From the NCBI RefSeq assembly GCF_034387475.1, contig NZ_JAXCIL010000001.1, positions 3,410,001 through 3,474,000 of the forward strand: a stretch of 64,000 bases of DNA, given 5' to 3'. Origin of the DNA: Pseudomonas sp. Teo4 (lineage in GTDB: Bacteria > Pseudomonadota > Gammaproteobacteria > Pseudomonadales > Pseudomonadaceae). This document shows positions 8,658 to 20,268 of this stretch, piece after piece. The position numbers and the translations under genes are program-made. The notes below the pieces were generated by a model. That model did not search any database and was not told the origin of the DNA. It saw only the letters and a list, made by a program, of their open reading frames with translations. Each line of letters starts with the position of its first letter. Position 1 is the stretch's first letter.

Positions 8658-9494
8658 TCAGGCCCGCTCGATGCGATCGTCATGGATGACGATCCGGCCT
8701 TGCTTGAACAACGCACCAATGGCCTTCTTGAAGTTGCCCTTGCTGACGTTGAACAGCTGGCTGATCACTTCCGGGGTGCTCTTGTCGCACACCGCCAGTA
8801 CCCCGCCCTCCGCCTCCAGGCGCGCCATGATCTGCTCTTGCAGGTTATCGCCCAGCGCCTTGCCGACCGGCTGCAGGCTCAAGGCGATCTTGCCGTCGTG
8901 GCGAATTTCCTTGATGAAGCCTTCCACATGCATGCCCGAACGCAGGAACTTGAACACCTCGTTCTTGTGGATCAGGCCCCAGTGGCGGTTGTTGATGATG
9001 GCCTTGAAGCCCATGGGCGTTTCCCCGGCCACCAGCAGCTCGACCGGCTGGCCAACGGAGTAATCCGCCGGGGTGCGGTCCAGGTAGCGGTCCAGGCGCG
9101 CGGTGGCGGTGATGCGGCGGGTGCGCTTGTCCAGGTAGGCATGCACCACGCAGTAGTCACCGATCTTCAGTGGCCGAGACTCTTCCGAGTAAGGCATCAG
9201 CAGGTCCTTGGAAAGGCCCCAATCGAAGAAGATGCCGGCATTGTTGATGTCCTTGACCTTGAGGCTGGCGAACCCACCCACCTGCAATTTGGGCTTCTCG
9301 GTGGTGGCGATCAGCTGATCTTCGCTATCCAGATAGATGAACACGTTGAGCCAGTCGTCGACTTCGGTCGGCGTGTCCTTGGGAATGTAACGCCTGGGCA
9401 GCAGGATTTCGCCGTCGGCACCGCCGTCCAGGTACAGGCCGAATTCCACGTGTTTCACGATTTGCAAACTGTTGTAACGCCCAAGCAGAGCCAT
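8658..9494 (-). CDS. CvfB/YitL-like S1-domain RNA-binding protein
   Basis: Predicted RNA-binding protein of the CvfB (YitL) family, 278 residues. Three S1-like OB segments can be seen: residues 5-60 (GLYLDGGADGEILLPRRYIP), 70-130 (GGFASLKVKDINNAGIFFDW) and 150-215 (PMGFKAIINNRHWGLIHKNE, then GMHVEGFIKEIRHDGKIALS). A C-terminal winged helix follows (VISQLFNVSKGNFKKAIGAL). In Firmicutes CvfB affects virulence and gene expression; in pseudomonads the role is unproven. The frame is intact. Confidence 0.85.
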   Translation of the reverse strand: MALLGRYNSLQIVKHVEFGLYLDGGADGEILLPRRYIPKDTPTEVDDWLNVFIYLDSEDQLIATTEKPKLQVGGFASLKVKDINNAGIFFDWGLSKDLLMPYSEESRPLKIGDYCVVHAYLDKRTRRITATARLDRYLDRTPADYSVGQPVELLVAGETPMGFKAIINNRHWGLIHKNEVFKFLRSGMHVEGFIKEIRHDGKIALSLQPVGKALGDNLQEQIMARLEAEGGVLAVCDKSTPEVISQLFNVSKGNFKKAIGALFKQGRIVIHDDRIERA

Positions 9495-9628
9495 TTCCGA
9501 TGTTCCTCAAGACAAGGCGGCTATTCTACACCTGAAGCCACGGCGCTGCCCGACCACTGATTCAATCGTCGGAACCGCCGTGAACCCTTTACGTCTACCG
9601 ACTGGCCAACCCCTGCAAGGACTCGCCC

Positions 9629-10489
9629 ATGCATGTTCGCCTGCTCAAAACCTTGCTCATTGCCATAGGCGTCGCCCTGGCCCTGGTGGCGTGCAACCGG
9701 ATCGACCTGGCCTACCGCAACCTCGACCGTTTGGTGCCGTGGTCGCTGACCGACTACCTGGACATGAACGGCGACCAGAAGGCCTTGCTGGATGAACGCC
9801 TCAAGCAGCACCTGGCGTGGCACTGCAAGACCCAACTGCCCGGTTACCTCGACTGGCTCGACCGGGTGCGCACGATGGTCGCCGAAGACCAGGTAACCGA
9901 CCAGACCCTGCAGCAGCGCACCGATGAAGCACGCCAGGCCATTGGTCGGGTGGCCAAGGAAATCACCCCATCGGCCACCGAACTGCTGCGGGCATGAGCG
10001 ACGCCCAGGTGGCTGAAATGCGCGAGGCTTTTCGCGAGGACATCAGCGAACGCCAGAAAAGTACGTGGATACCCCCTGGAACAACAGATCAAGCGGCGCA
10101 CCGAGCGCATGGAAAAGCGCCTGACGCCCTGGTTCGGCGAACTGAACACAGCTCAGCGCCAGCGCATCAAGGCCTGGTCCCAGTCGTTGGGCGACCAGAA
10201 CCGCGAATGGATCACCAACCGCGCCCACTGGCAGCAGCAACTGATGCTGGCCATGAACCAGCGCAACGACGCCAGCTTCGAACCCCGTCTGGCGCAGCTG
10301 CTGCAACGCAAGGAGAGCCTGTGGACAGCGGATTACCGCATCGCCTACCAGAACACCGAACAGCAGGCGCGCAGCCTGTTGGTGGACATGATGCACCTGA
10401 GCACGCCCGCCCAGCGCACATTCCTGCAGCAACGTCTGGCTGAAGTGCGCACCGATTTCAGCGAACTCAAATGCCTGCGTAGCCCGTGA
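9629..10489 (+). CDS. DUF6279-type lipoprotein (frame interrupted)
   Basis: Predicted outer-membrane or periplasmic lipoprotein. The signal peptide ends in a lipobox (LALVAC, Cys at residue 22) followed by NRIDLAYRNLDRLVPWSL, the start of a small family known mainly in gamma-proteobacteria. The rest is strongly helical and charged. Three indels break it: one G missing in the run at 9990-9992, one A at 10057-10060 and one C at 10072-10076; restored length is about 287 residues ending CLRSP. Position 22 is not followed by Asp at +2, consistent with export to the outer membrane. The function is unknown. Confidence 0.82.
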
Positions 10490-10490
10490 C

Positions 10491-10584
10491 GGCCTCATCG
10501 CCGGCAAGCCGGCTCCCACATTTACTGCGCCGATCTTGAGATCACTGCACTACCTGTGGGAGCCGGCTTGCCGACGATGAGGCC
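10491..10584. repeat. REP pair (BIME)
   Basis: GGCCTCATCGCCGGCAAGCC and its inverted partner, with a 40-bp spacer; the right copy has GCCGACGATG for GCCGGCGATG. It lies between the convergent lipoprotein and aceK genes. Confidence 0.9.
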
Positions 10585-10601
10585 AGTACAGACCATCCAA
10601 C

Positions 10602-12316
10602 TCACCGCCCCTTGCGCCGATACGGAAACACATCGATCACCTTCCCTTCCCGGATAGCCGCCTGCAGTCCCTTCCAGTAATCGGCGTCATACAGCTCCCC
10701 ATGCAAGCGACTGAACAGCCGCCGCTGGCCGATATCGGCGAACAGAAATGGCGGAAATTCTTCGGGAAACACATCGTGCGGCCCAATGGAGTACCACGGC
10801 TCGCCCGACATCTCGTCCTCCGGGTAGCGCGGTGGCGGGATGTGGCGGAAATTCACCTCGGTGAGGAAACTGATCTCGTCATAGTCGTAGAACACCACGC
10901 GCCCGTGGCGGGTCACTCCAAAGTTCTTCAACAACATGTCGCCCGGGAAGATATTCGCCGCCGCCAGTTGCTTGATGGCCAGGCCGTAGTCCTCCAGCGC
11001 CTCCAGCACCTGTGCTTCGCTGGCCTGCTCCAGATACAGGTTGAGCGGCGTCATGCGCCGCTCGGTCCAACAGTGGCGAATCAGCACCGTGTCGCCCTCA
11101 AGGGCCACGGTCGAGGGCGCCACTTCCAGTAACTCAGCCAGGCAATCGGCTTCGAACTTGGCCTTGGGAAAGCGAAAATCGGCGAATTCCTGGGTATCGG
11201 CCATACGCCCCACCCGGTCGACGCTCTTCACCAGGCGGTACTTGTCGATCACCGTCGCACGGTCGACGGTCTTGGACGGCGAGAAGCGGTCCTTGATGAT
11301 CTTGAACACCGTGTTGAACCCCGGCAGGGTGAACACGCTCATGACCATGCCACGCACACCAGGGGCCATGATGAAACGATCGTCACTGCCGGCCAGGTGG
11401 TTGATCAGCGCTCGATAGAACTCCGACTTGCCGTGCTTGTAGAAGCCGATGGAGGTGTACAGCTCGGCGATGTGCTTGCCCGGCAGAATACGCTTGAGAA
11501 AGTTGACGAACTCCGCTGGCACCGGCACATCGACCATGAAGTAAGAGCGAGTGAAGGAAAAGATGATCGACACCTCGGCCTCATCGGTAATCAAGGCATC
11601 CGCTTCGATGCCGTGGCCTTCGCGGTGCAGCAAGGGGATCACCAGCGGCCACTGCTCGTCCAGCGTGTGCAGGCGGCCCACCAGGTAGGCGCCCTTGTTG
11701 CGGTACAGCACCGGCGAGAACAGTTCCACGGCCAGGGCCGGGTCCTTGCATACCCAGTCCGGCAGGCTTTCGCGCAGTTGCTCTTCCAGGCGCGCAAGGT
11801 CGCCTTCCAGATCACCGTAAGATACATCGAACGGGTAATCGGCCAGGATACCCCGCAGCAGCCCCTTGAGGCCGCCGTCTGCCGCGTAGGTACGGGTTTG
11901 CGCGGCCCGCTCATGGCTGCGCATCGAAGGTCGGGTGGTGTGGATGAACATGCAACCATCGCTGATCTGGTCATGGCTGAACAGGCTGCAGAACAGCGAG
12001 TTGTACCAGGTTTCCGACAGTTCATCGTCCAGGCGCGGGTCGATCAGGCTGATGTAAGCGCTTTTGACCAAGGGCCACTGCCCCACTTCCAGCAGCACCT
12101 CTTCATCGAAGCCGTCGCGCAACCAACCGTTGACCTCACCGACTTTCTGCTCGTACAGGTTGATGCGTGCGGCAGCGGCCAGCTGAATATCCTGCCAGCG
12201 CGCCTGCTCGAAGCGCTCGCGGGCCCCGAGGGTGATGCGGCGAAAGTGTTCGCGGTAATCGTCGAAGCCATCGAGGATCATGCGGGCGATTCGTTGGCCG
12301 GCCAGTGCTGGGTCAT
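10602..12316 (-). CDS. aceK: isocitrate dehydrogenase kinase/phosphatase (frame interrupted at start)
   Basis: Bifunctional enzyme that phosphorylates and dephosphorylates isocitrate dehydrogenase and so sets flux between the TCA cycle and the glyoxylate shunt. The long intact part has the AceK regulatory domain, the ATP-binding loop ([21 protein letters not shown]) and the kinase core ([32 protein letters not shown]). One A is missing at 12290-12291; restoring it joins the start [20 protein letters not shown] at ATG 12316 and gives 571 residues, the normal length for Pseudomonas AceK. Without it the protein would start at Met 12281. It stands apart from aceA and aceB, as is usual in pseudomonads. 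Confidence 0.95.
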
Positions 12317-12382
12317 GCGCGACACCTGGGTGCGGGTTGAGATAGACAGCTTAGACGCCGGGGAATTTGTGGTGCCTGCCTT

Positions 12383-12476
12383 GGCCTCATCGCCGGCAAG
12401 CCGGCTCCCACATGGACCGCACCGGCCTCGAGACCAGCGCAGTACCTGTGGGAGCCGGCTTGCCGGCGATGAGGCC
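12383..12476. repeat. REP pair (BIME)
   Basis: GGCCTCATCGCCGGCAAGCC and its inverted copy ending GATGAGGCC, in the 246-bp gap between the divergent aceK and EamA genes. Confidence 0.92.
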
Positions 12477-12562
12477 AAAGCAGATTTACACCGCAAGAAA
12501 GCACAAGAAACACCCCGCCCCCTGACGTACACTCGCGCCCTGCCTTGTATCCGGAGATTGCT

Positions 12563-13438
12563 GTGAGCCCCATCGCCCTAGCCCGCCTGCTGACCCTTGC
12601 CGCCGTCTGGGGGCGAGCTTCCTGTTCATGCGCATCATCGCGCCGGAACTGGGTACCGTACCCACCGCATTCTTCCGGTCTCGATCGCCGGCCTCGGGCT
12701 GATCGCCATCCTCGCCGTGGCCCGCGTACGCTGGAATTTCGAGGGCAAACTGGGGGCCTGCCTGGTGCTGGGCATGATCAACTCTGGCATCCCGGCCACC
12801 TTCTATTCGGTCGCCGCGCAGGTTCTGCCCGCCGGCTATTCAGCCATTTTCAACGCCACCACACCGCTGATGGGCGTCCTGATCGGTGCCCTGTGTTTCC
12901 GCGAACCGATGACTCTGCCCAAGCTGTGCGGCATCTTCCTTGGCCTGTTCGGTGTCGGCATTCTCAGCGGCGCCGGCCCCGTGGCCCTGGACCTGGCCCT
13001 GCTGCAAGGCGCCTGGCATGCCTGGCGGCCACCACCTGCTATGGCTTTGCCGGCTTCCTGGCACGACGCTGGATCAGCGGGCTGGACAGCCGCCTCTCGG
13101 CGTTGGGCAGCATGCTTGGCGCCACCTTGATGATGACGCCGCTGTTCGCCTGGAGCGCACTGACCCAGCCGCCTGCCAGCTGGGGCGGTTGGCAGGTGTG
13201 GTTGTCGCTGCTGGGGTTGGGCCTGGTGTGCACGGCCTTCGCCTACATCCTGTACTTCCGTCTGCTTGCGGAGATCGGGCCGGTCAAGGCCAGTACCGTG
13301 ACCTTTCTGATTCCTGTGTTCGGGGTGCTGTGGGGTGCCTGGCTGCTGGAGGAGTCGCTGTCCATGGGGCACCTGTATGGCGGGTTGCTGATTGGTGTGG
13401 CGCTGTGGCTGGTGCTCAGGCCTTCGCGTAACGCTTAG
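12563..13438 (+). CDS. EamA/DMT-family transporter (frame interrupted)
   Basis: Ten-helix drug/metabolite transporter built from two EamA repeats, exporter of an unknown metabolite. The restored start is GTG 12563 with GGAG six bases upstream, giving VSPIALARLLTLAAVWGASF, then the typical repeat marks SGIPATFYSVAAQVLPAGYS, ATTPLMGVLIGALCF, and in repeat two LVCTAFAYILYFRLLAEIGP and LIPVFGVLWGAWLLEE. Three bases are missing: G in the run 12609-12613, G at 12677-12678 and C at 13012-13013. Restored length is 292 residues. The last helix ends in a short basic tail. Confidence 0.88.
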   Translation: MSPIALARLLTLAAVWGRASCSCASSRRNWVPYPPHSSGLDRRPRADRHPRRGPRTLEFRGQTGGLPGAGHDQLWHPGHLLFGRRAGSARRLFSHFQRHHTADGRPDRCPVFPRTDDSAQAVRHLPWPVRCRHSQRRRPRGPGPGPAARRLACLAATTCYGFAGFLARRWISGLDSRLSALGSMLGATLMMTPLFAWSALTQPPASWGGWQVWLSLLGLGLVCTAFAYILYFRLLAEIGPVKASTVTFLIPVFGVLWGAWLLEESLSMGHLYGGLLIGVALWLVLRPSRNA

Positions 13439-13444
13439 CTGCCA

Positions 13445-13527
13445 ATCGCCGGCAAGCCGGCTCCCACAGGTACGCCACCGCTCTCAAGGCAATTAGATAA
13501 CCTGTGGGAGCCGGCTTGCCGGCGATG
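13445..13527. repeat. REP pair (BIME)
   Basis: Inverted GCCGGCAAGCCGGCTCCCAC units just after the EamA stop codon. Confidence 0.92.
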
Positions 13528-13575
13528 AATCCACCTCTGTTTCACCTGTAAAACCCACCCCTCTCCCGTTACCCC

Positions 13576-13631
13576 AAAATGCCCAACTCCCACGCACGCG
13601 CCCTCCTTCGTGCGCGGTTGCTGGGCATTTT
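13576..13631. terminator. hairpin, probable bidirectional terminator
   Basis: AAAATGCCCA at 13576 pairs with TGGGCATTTT ending at 13631, with an inner GCACG/CGTGC stem. The A and T runs at the outer ends suit Rho-independent termination in both directions. It separates the EamA gene from the catabolic operon promoter. Confidence 0.65.
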
Positions 13632-13649
13632 CGTGCCATATAAAAAACC

Positions 13650-13669
13650 TTGTTTCATATATAAAACAA
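13650..13669. promoter_or_regulatory. palindromic operator upstream of ABC operon
   Basis: TTGTTTCATATATAAAACAA is symmetrical at 18 of 20 positions. A related sequence, GTTTCAAATATAAATAA, stands at 27702 before the porin gene. The IclR regulator coded at 18651 is the obvious candidate to bind; that is inference from context. Confidence 0.6.
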
Positions 13670-13743
13670 CTCAAAACCACCTACATATTCGTAACTTAAT
13701 AATAAATAAGGCTTTTCTGATTATTTAACAGAAATGACACAAC

Positions 13744-13786
13744 TGGCATTGTTCATGCACTAAACGGCGTATCACCTATAAAACAG
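13744..13786 (+). promoter_or_regulatory. putative promoter with shared leader box, ABC operon
   Basis: TGGCATTGTTCATGCA (13744-13759) fits a sigma54 -24/-12 element, with GG and GC at the required spacing and one mismatch in each half. It is followed by TATCACCTATAAAACA (13770-13785) near the expected start of transcription. The same pair of elements precedes the porin at 27754-27807. No sigma54 activator gene is in the window, so a sigma70 promoter remains possible. Confidence 0.5.
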
Positions 13787-13802
13787 ACCAGAGAACACTC
13801 CC

Positions 13803-14654
13803 ATGGCTGTGAAAGAGATGTACGCAATCGCCCCGCAGTGGAATGCACCACACCCCAAGGACAACCCGGCGCCAACGGAAATCGAGTTCCGCAATGTCGG
13901 CAAGGCCTTCCCCGCCAAAGGGCAGACCGAAGCGCCGTTCGCCATCCGCGGCGTGAACTTCCAGATCCGTCGCGGTGAAGTGGTTTCGATCATCGGCCCT
14001 TCCGGCTGCGGCAAGAGCACCATCCTCAACATGGGTTCCGGCCTGTACAAGCCAACCGAAGGTGAAGTGCTGGTCAGCGGCGAACGGGTCAACGGCCCGG
14101 TGGGCAAGGTCGCCTTCATGTTGCAGAAGGACTTGCTGATGCCCTGGCGCAGCATCCGCCGCAATGTCGAACTGGGCCTGGAAATCCAGGGCATGCCGGC
14201 CGCCGAACGCAAAGCCATCGCCGAGGATCTGCTCACGCGTTGCCACCTGCAAGGCTTTGCCGACCACTACCCGTTCCAGCTGTCCGGTGGCATGCGCCAA
14301 CGCGCCGCCCTGGCCCGCACCCTGGCCATCCAGCCGGAAGTGCTATTCCTCGACGAACCGTTCTCGGCCCTCGACGCCCAGACCAAGATGATCCTTCAGC
14401 AAGACCTGGCGCGGATGCTGTTCGAAGAGAAAAAGACCGCGCTGTTCATCACCCATGACCTGGTCGAGGCCATCGCCCTGTCAGATCGCCTGCTGGTGAT
14501 GAGCGCCCGCCCCGGCACGATCATCGAAGAAATCGAAATCGACCTGCCGCACCGCGACAACCCGCTGGAGCGCCGCAAGCTTCCGGAAATCGGCCCGTTG
14601 GCAGGCCGTTTGATGGAACTGCTGAAAGTCGGCGAAGACCACGACCTGCACTGA
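13803..14654 (+). CDS. ABC transporter ATP-binding protein (Tau/Ssu type)
   Basis: ATPase of an ABC importer of the TauB/SsuB/NrtD group, 283 residues, acting at the inner membrane with the permease and binding protein coded next. Motifs: Walker A GPSGCGKST (65-73), Q-loop MLQKDLLMPW (106-115), signature LSGGMRQRAALAR (160-172), Walker B VLFLDEPFSALD (180-191) and the switch His in FITHDLVEA. It is the first gene of the catabolic cluster and follows the promoter region at 13650-13786. The frame is intact. The substrate is unknown; this group imports small organic anions such as sulfonates, pyrimidine precursors and phthalate-like acids. Confidence 0.93.
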   Translation: MAVKEMYAIAPQWNAPHPKDNPAPTEIEFRNVGKAFPAKGQTEAPFAIRGVNFQIRRGEVVSIIGPSGCGKSTILNMGSGLYKPTEGEVLVSGERVNGPVGKVAFMLQKDLLMPWRSIRRNVELGLEIQGMPAAERKAIAEDLLTRCHLQGFADHYPFQLSGGMRQRAALARTLAIQPEVLFLDEPFSALDAQTKMILQQDLARMLFEEKKTALFITHDLVEAIALSDRLLVMSARPGTIIEEIEIDLPHRDNPLERRKLPEIGPLAGRLMELLKVGEDHDLH

Positions 14655-14685
14655 CCGACGCCTCACTCACCACTTGGGAGTTAGC

Positions 14686-15713
14686 ATGTTCACCACTACC
14701 TTCAAGCGCGTCGCGCACGCAGCTTTGGCCGCACTCGCCCTGAACCTGGCCGCACAGGCCCAGGCCGAACCGACCAAGGTCACCTACCTGCTGCCTGCGC
14801 CCCCAGCCTGCCGGCCTTCGCGCCGTGGATCATCGCCAAGGAAAAAGGCTACTACCAGGCCCAGGACCTGGACCTGACCTTCATCGCCGCCAAGGGCGGG
14901 GTCGATGTGGCCAAGCAGATTGGCGCCGGCAACGCGCTGGTCGGCGGCGCCATCGGCGACACCCCGATCATCGTCCGCCCCAACGGCATTCCGGTGCGCG
15001 CGGTGGCCGTGCTTGGCGGCGGTGGCGTGACCATGATCGCCACCAATGCCGACGAGAACATCCAGTCGATCAAGCAGCTCAAGGGCAAGACCCTGACCGT
15101 GATGTCCTACTCCGACACCACCTACTACGCCCTGCTCGCCTCGCTGCGCAAGGCCGGGCTGAGCAAGGACGACGTCGACATCCAGGCCGCCGGCCCTCGG
15201 GCGTGTGGCAGCTGTTCTCGGCCAACAAGGCCCAGGCCATGGCCGGGGTGCCAGACTGGGTGGTCAACGCCGAGGACGCCGGCCTGAAGTACGCGCTGAT
15301 CCCCGCGACCAAGTGTTCGAGAGCATGGCCCAGGCGATTCTGGCCTCCGACGACGCCATCGAACATCACCCGCAAATCGTCCGTGGCGTGGTCCAGGCCA
15401 CCCTGCGCGGCCTCAAGGACATCATCGACGACCCCAAGGCCGCCGCCGCCAGCTTCGCCCGTGCGGTACCGGCCTACGCCGGCAAGGAAGCCTCGCTGGA
15501 GAAAACCCTGCGCCTGTACGTGGAATACGTCTACGCCGGCCAGCCGGTGCCGGACGCATCGACCCGGCGCGCCTGGATGCGGTGCGCAAGTTCTATGTCA
15601 GCGAAGGCATCGTCCCCCGCGAACCCAAGCTCGACGACCTGTACAGCAACCAGTTCATCGAAACCACGACCGCGGCCAGTGATGGCCGGCAATCACAAGG
15701 TAACGCCCGATGA
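14686..15713 (+). CDS. ABC transporter periplasmic binding protein (frame interrupted)
   Basis: Periplasmic substrate-binding protein of the SsuA/THI5-like type, partner of the flanking ATPase and permease. A signal peptide (residues 1-31, ending AAQAQA) leads into TKVTYLLPAPPSLPAFAPW (restored), then AKEKGYYQAQDLDLTFIAAK and DTPIIVRPNGIPVRAVAVLG typical of the fold. Four bases are missing, at 14800-14804, 15194-15196, 15313 and 15552-15553; restored length is 343 residues. ATG 14686 is preceded by GGGAG. The stop overlaps the permease start. Four breaks in one short gene of an otherwise complete importer is the clearest sign that the indels are not biological. Confidence 0.88.
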
Positions 15714-16482
15714 GAAACCTCAATCCGTCCGTAGCCGGCAGCGTCGGTCTGCTGGTCCTGTTCCTGGTGCTCTGGCAATGGGGCCCGGGGCTGGTCGGCA
15801 TGCCCGAGTTCGTCATGCCGCAACTGAGCCGCGTCGCCCAGGAAAGCCTGCTGATGTGGCAGTCCGGCAACCTGTTGGAGCACACCCTGATCACCGCCTT
15901 CGAGATCATCGTCGGCTTCGCCCTCGGCGCCCTGCTGGGTGTGGCCATCGGCGTGTCGCTGGGCCTGTCGCCGTCGGCCGAGGCCATGCTGTCGCCGTAC
16001 ATCCTGGCCCTGCAGATCGCGCCCAAGGTGGCCTTCGCGCCGCTGTTCGTGATGTGGCTGGGTTACACCATCTACCCGAAGATCCTCATCGCCATCCTGA
16101 TCGTGTTCTTCCCGGTGATGATCAACGTGCTCTCGGCCATCCGCACCGTCGACCCAGACATGATCAACCTGGTGCGCACCATGAACGCCAGCCGCTGGCA
16201 GATCTTCCGCCTGGTGGAGTTCCCCTCGGCCATGGCCGCACTGTTCTCCGGCCTGCGCATCGCCTCGACCCTGGCGGTGATCGGCGTGACCGTCGGTGAG
16301 CTGGTCGGCGGCAACCAGGGCCTGGGCTTCCTGCTGGTGGACGCCGAAGGCCAGGGCAACACCGCGGGCGTGTTCGTGGCCATCGTCATGCTCACGCTGA
16401 TCGGCGTAATCGCTTACGGCGCGGTGGTCTGGGCCGAGAAGCGGGTTCTGCACTACCTCCCCAAAGCCATGCTGAGTACTCA

Positions 16483-16486
<4 letters not shown>
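15710..16486 (+). CDS. ABC transporter permease (Tau/Ssu type)
   Basis: Inner-membrane permease of the importer, 258 residues with six predicted helices. The EAA-loop motif that contacts the ATPase reads TMNASRWQIFRLVEFPSAMA, about residues 158-177. It begins with a helix (SVGLLVLFLVLWQWGPGL) and belongs to the TauC/SsuC/BPD-transp-1 group. ATG overlaps the binding-protein stop and the TGA overlaps the next gene's ATG, so importer and first catabolic enzyme are co-translated. The frame is intact. Confidence 0.92.
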
Positions 16487-18650
<2,164 letters not shown>

Positions 18651-18654
<4 letters not shown>

Positions 18655-19471
18655 ACGAAATGGATCCGTTGAAGGAAAACCAGGACAAGTACATTGTCCG
18701 GGTCTGGAGCGCGGCCTGCTCCTGCTGTGCGAATTCAGCCGGCAGAACCGTACCCTGACCGCCCCGAGCTGGCCCGGCGCCTGTCGCTGCCGCGCTCGAC
18801 CATCTTCCGCCTGCTGACCACCCTGGAAACCATGGGCTTCGTCACCCGCAGCGGCAACGAATACCGCCTCGGCATGTCGGTGCTGCGCCTGGGCTTCGAG
18901 TACCTGGCCTCGCTGGAACTCACCGAACTTGGCCAGCCGTTGCTGGCGCGGCTGTGCGACCACCTCAACTACCCGAGCAACCTGGTGGGTGCGCGATGGC
19001 CGCTCGATCGTCTACGTGGCCAAGGTCTCGCCACCCTCGGTGTTCTCCAGCGCGGTCACCGTCGGCACCCGCCTGCCGGCCCATGCCACCGTGCTGGGGC
19101 GCATCCTGCTGGCCGACCTGAGCCTGGCCGAGCTGCGCGAGCTGTACCCCGAAGAACACCTGGAGCAGTACTCGCCGTGCACGCCGAAAACCGTGCTGGA
19201 GCTGTTCAACCTGGTGCAAGCCGACCGCATGCGCGGTTATGTCAGTGGTGAAGGCTTCTTCGAGTCGACCATCTCCACGGTGGCGGCGCCGGTGCGCGAT
19301 GCCAGCGGCCAGGTGGTCGCCGCCCTGGGCCTGACCATCCCCACGGTACAAATCGGCCACGTCAATTTCGACAACCTGCTCGGCCAGGTGCGCGGCAGCG
19401 CCGATGAACTGTCGCGCCTGCTCAACTACCGGCCCGGCAGCGGCCACGTCACCGCGCTGATGAGGGACTGA
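18651..19471 (+). CDS. IclR-family transcriptional regulator (frame interrupted)
   Basis: One-component regulator with an N-terminal winged helix (residues 15-75; ELARRLSLPRSTIFRLLTTL) and a C-terminal IclR effector domain (about 90-265; TRLPAHATVLGRILLADLSL, RMRGYVSGEGFFESTISTVA). The family controls aromatic and acid catabolism, usually binding the pathway substrate. Frame errors: a C missing at 18704, a C missing at 18763-18766 and one extra G at 18987-18989; restored length about 273. It is encoded inside the operon it probably controls; likely sites are the palindromes at 13650 and 27702. Confidence 0.87.
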
Positions 19472-19472
19472 G

Positions 19473-20268
19473 ATGAACCCCTATCAACTTCAAGGCAGCA
19501 CCGTGATCGTCACCGGCGGTTCGTCCGGCATCGGCTACGCCTGCGTCGAACTGTTGCTCGAAGCCGGCGCCCAGGTGGCCTTCTGCGGCCGCAACGAAGA
19601 CCGCCTGCGCGGCGCCGAGGCGCGCCTGCGCGAACGCTTCCCCGAAGCCCGCCTGCTGGCCCAGGTGTGCGATGTGCTCGACGCCAGCTCCGTGCAGGCC
19701 TTCGCCGCCACCAGCCTGGCTGCCCTGGGCCCGGCCCAGGTGCTGGTCAACAACGCCGGCCAAGGCCGAGTGTCGACCTTCGCCGACACCACCGACGAGG
19801 CCTGGAACGAAGAGCTGCAGCTCAAGTTCTTCTCGGTCATCAACCCGGTGCGCGCGTTCATGGCGCAGCTGCAAGGCCAGCCGAACGCCTCGATCGTCTG
19901 CGTCAATTCGCTGCTGGCCAGCCAGCCCGAACCGCATATGGTCGCCACCTCCGCCGCCCGCGCCGGGCTGAAGAACCTGGTGCGCTCGATGGCCTTCGAA
20001 TTCGCCGAACACGGCATCCGGGTCAACGGCATCCTCATCGGCCTGGTCGAGTCCGGGCAATGGCGGCGCCGCTTCGAGGCCCGCGAAGAACGCGAGCTGG
20101 ACTGGTCGCAATGGACCGCGCAGCTGGCACAACGCAAGCAAATTCCTGGGCCGCCTTGGCCTGCCGAAGGAAGCGGCGCAGGCCATCCTGTTCCTCGCCT
20201 CGCCCCTGTCGGCCTACACCACTGGCAGTCATATCGATGTATCCGGAGGCCTGTCCCGCCATGCGTAA
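19473..20268 (+). CDS. short-chain dehydrogenase/reductase (frame interrupted)
   Basis: Second SDR of the cluster, about 264 residues: cofactor loop GGSSGIGYA (14-22), NNAGQG, Ser in VNSLLAS, then a tail GGLSRHA. The catalytic YxxxK position reads SAARAGLK, that is the Tyr is replaced by Ala (or Ser) while Lys is kept, so this SDR may have altered or no redox activity. Net one extra base (an A at 20140-20142) shifts the frame; corrected it runs RKQFLGRLGLPKEAAQAILF to a stop at 20268. It overlaps the next gene by 8 bp and begins one base after the IclR stop. Confidence 0.83.

Noticed and set aside
14686..15713. Binding protein as a true pseudogene
   Set aside because: All four breaks are single-base losses with conserved sequence on both sides, and the permease and ATPase are intact and coupled to it.
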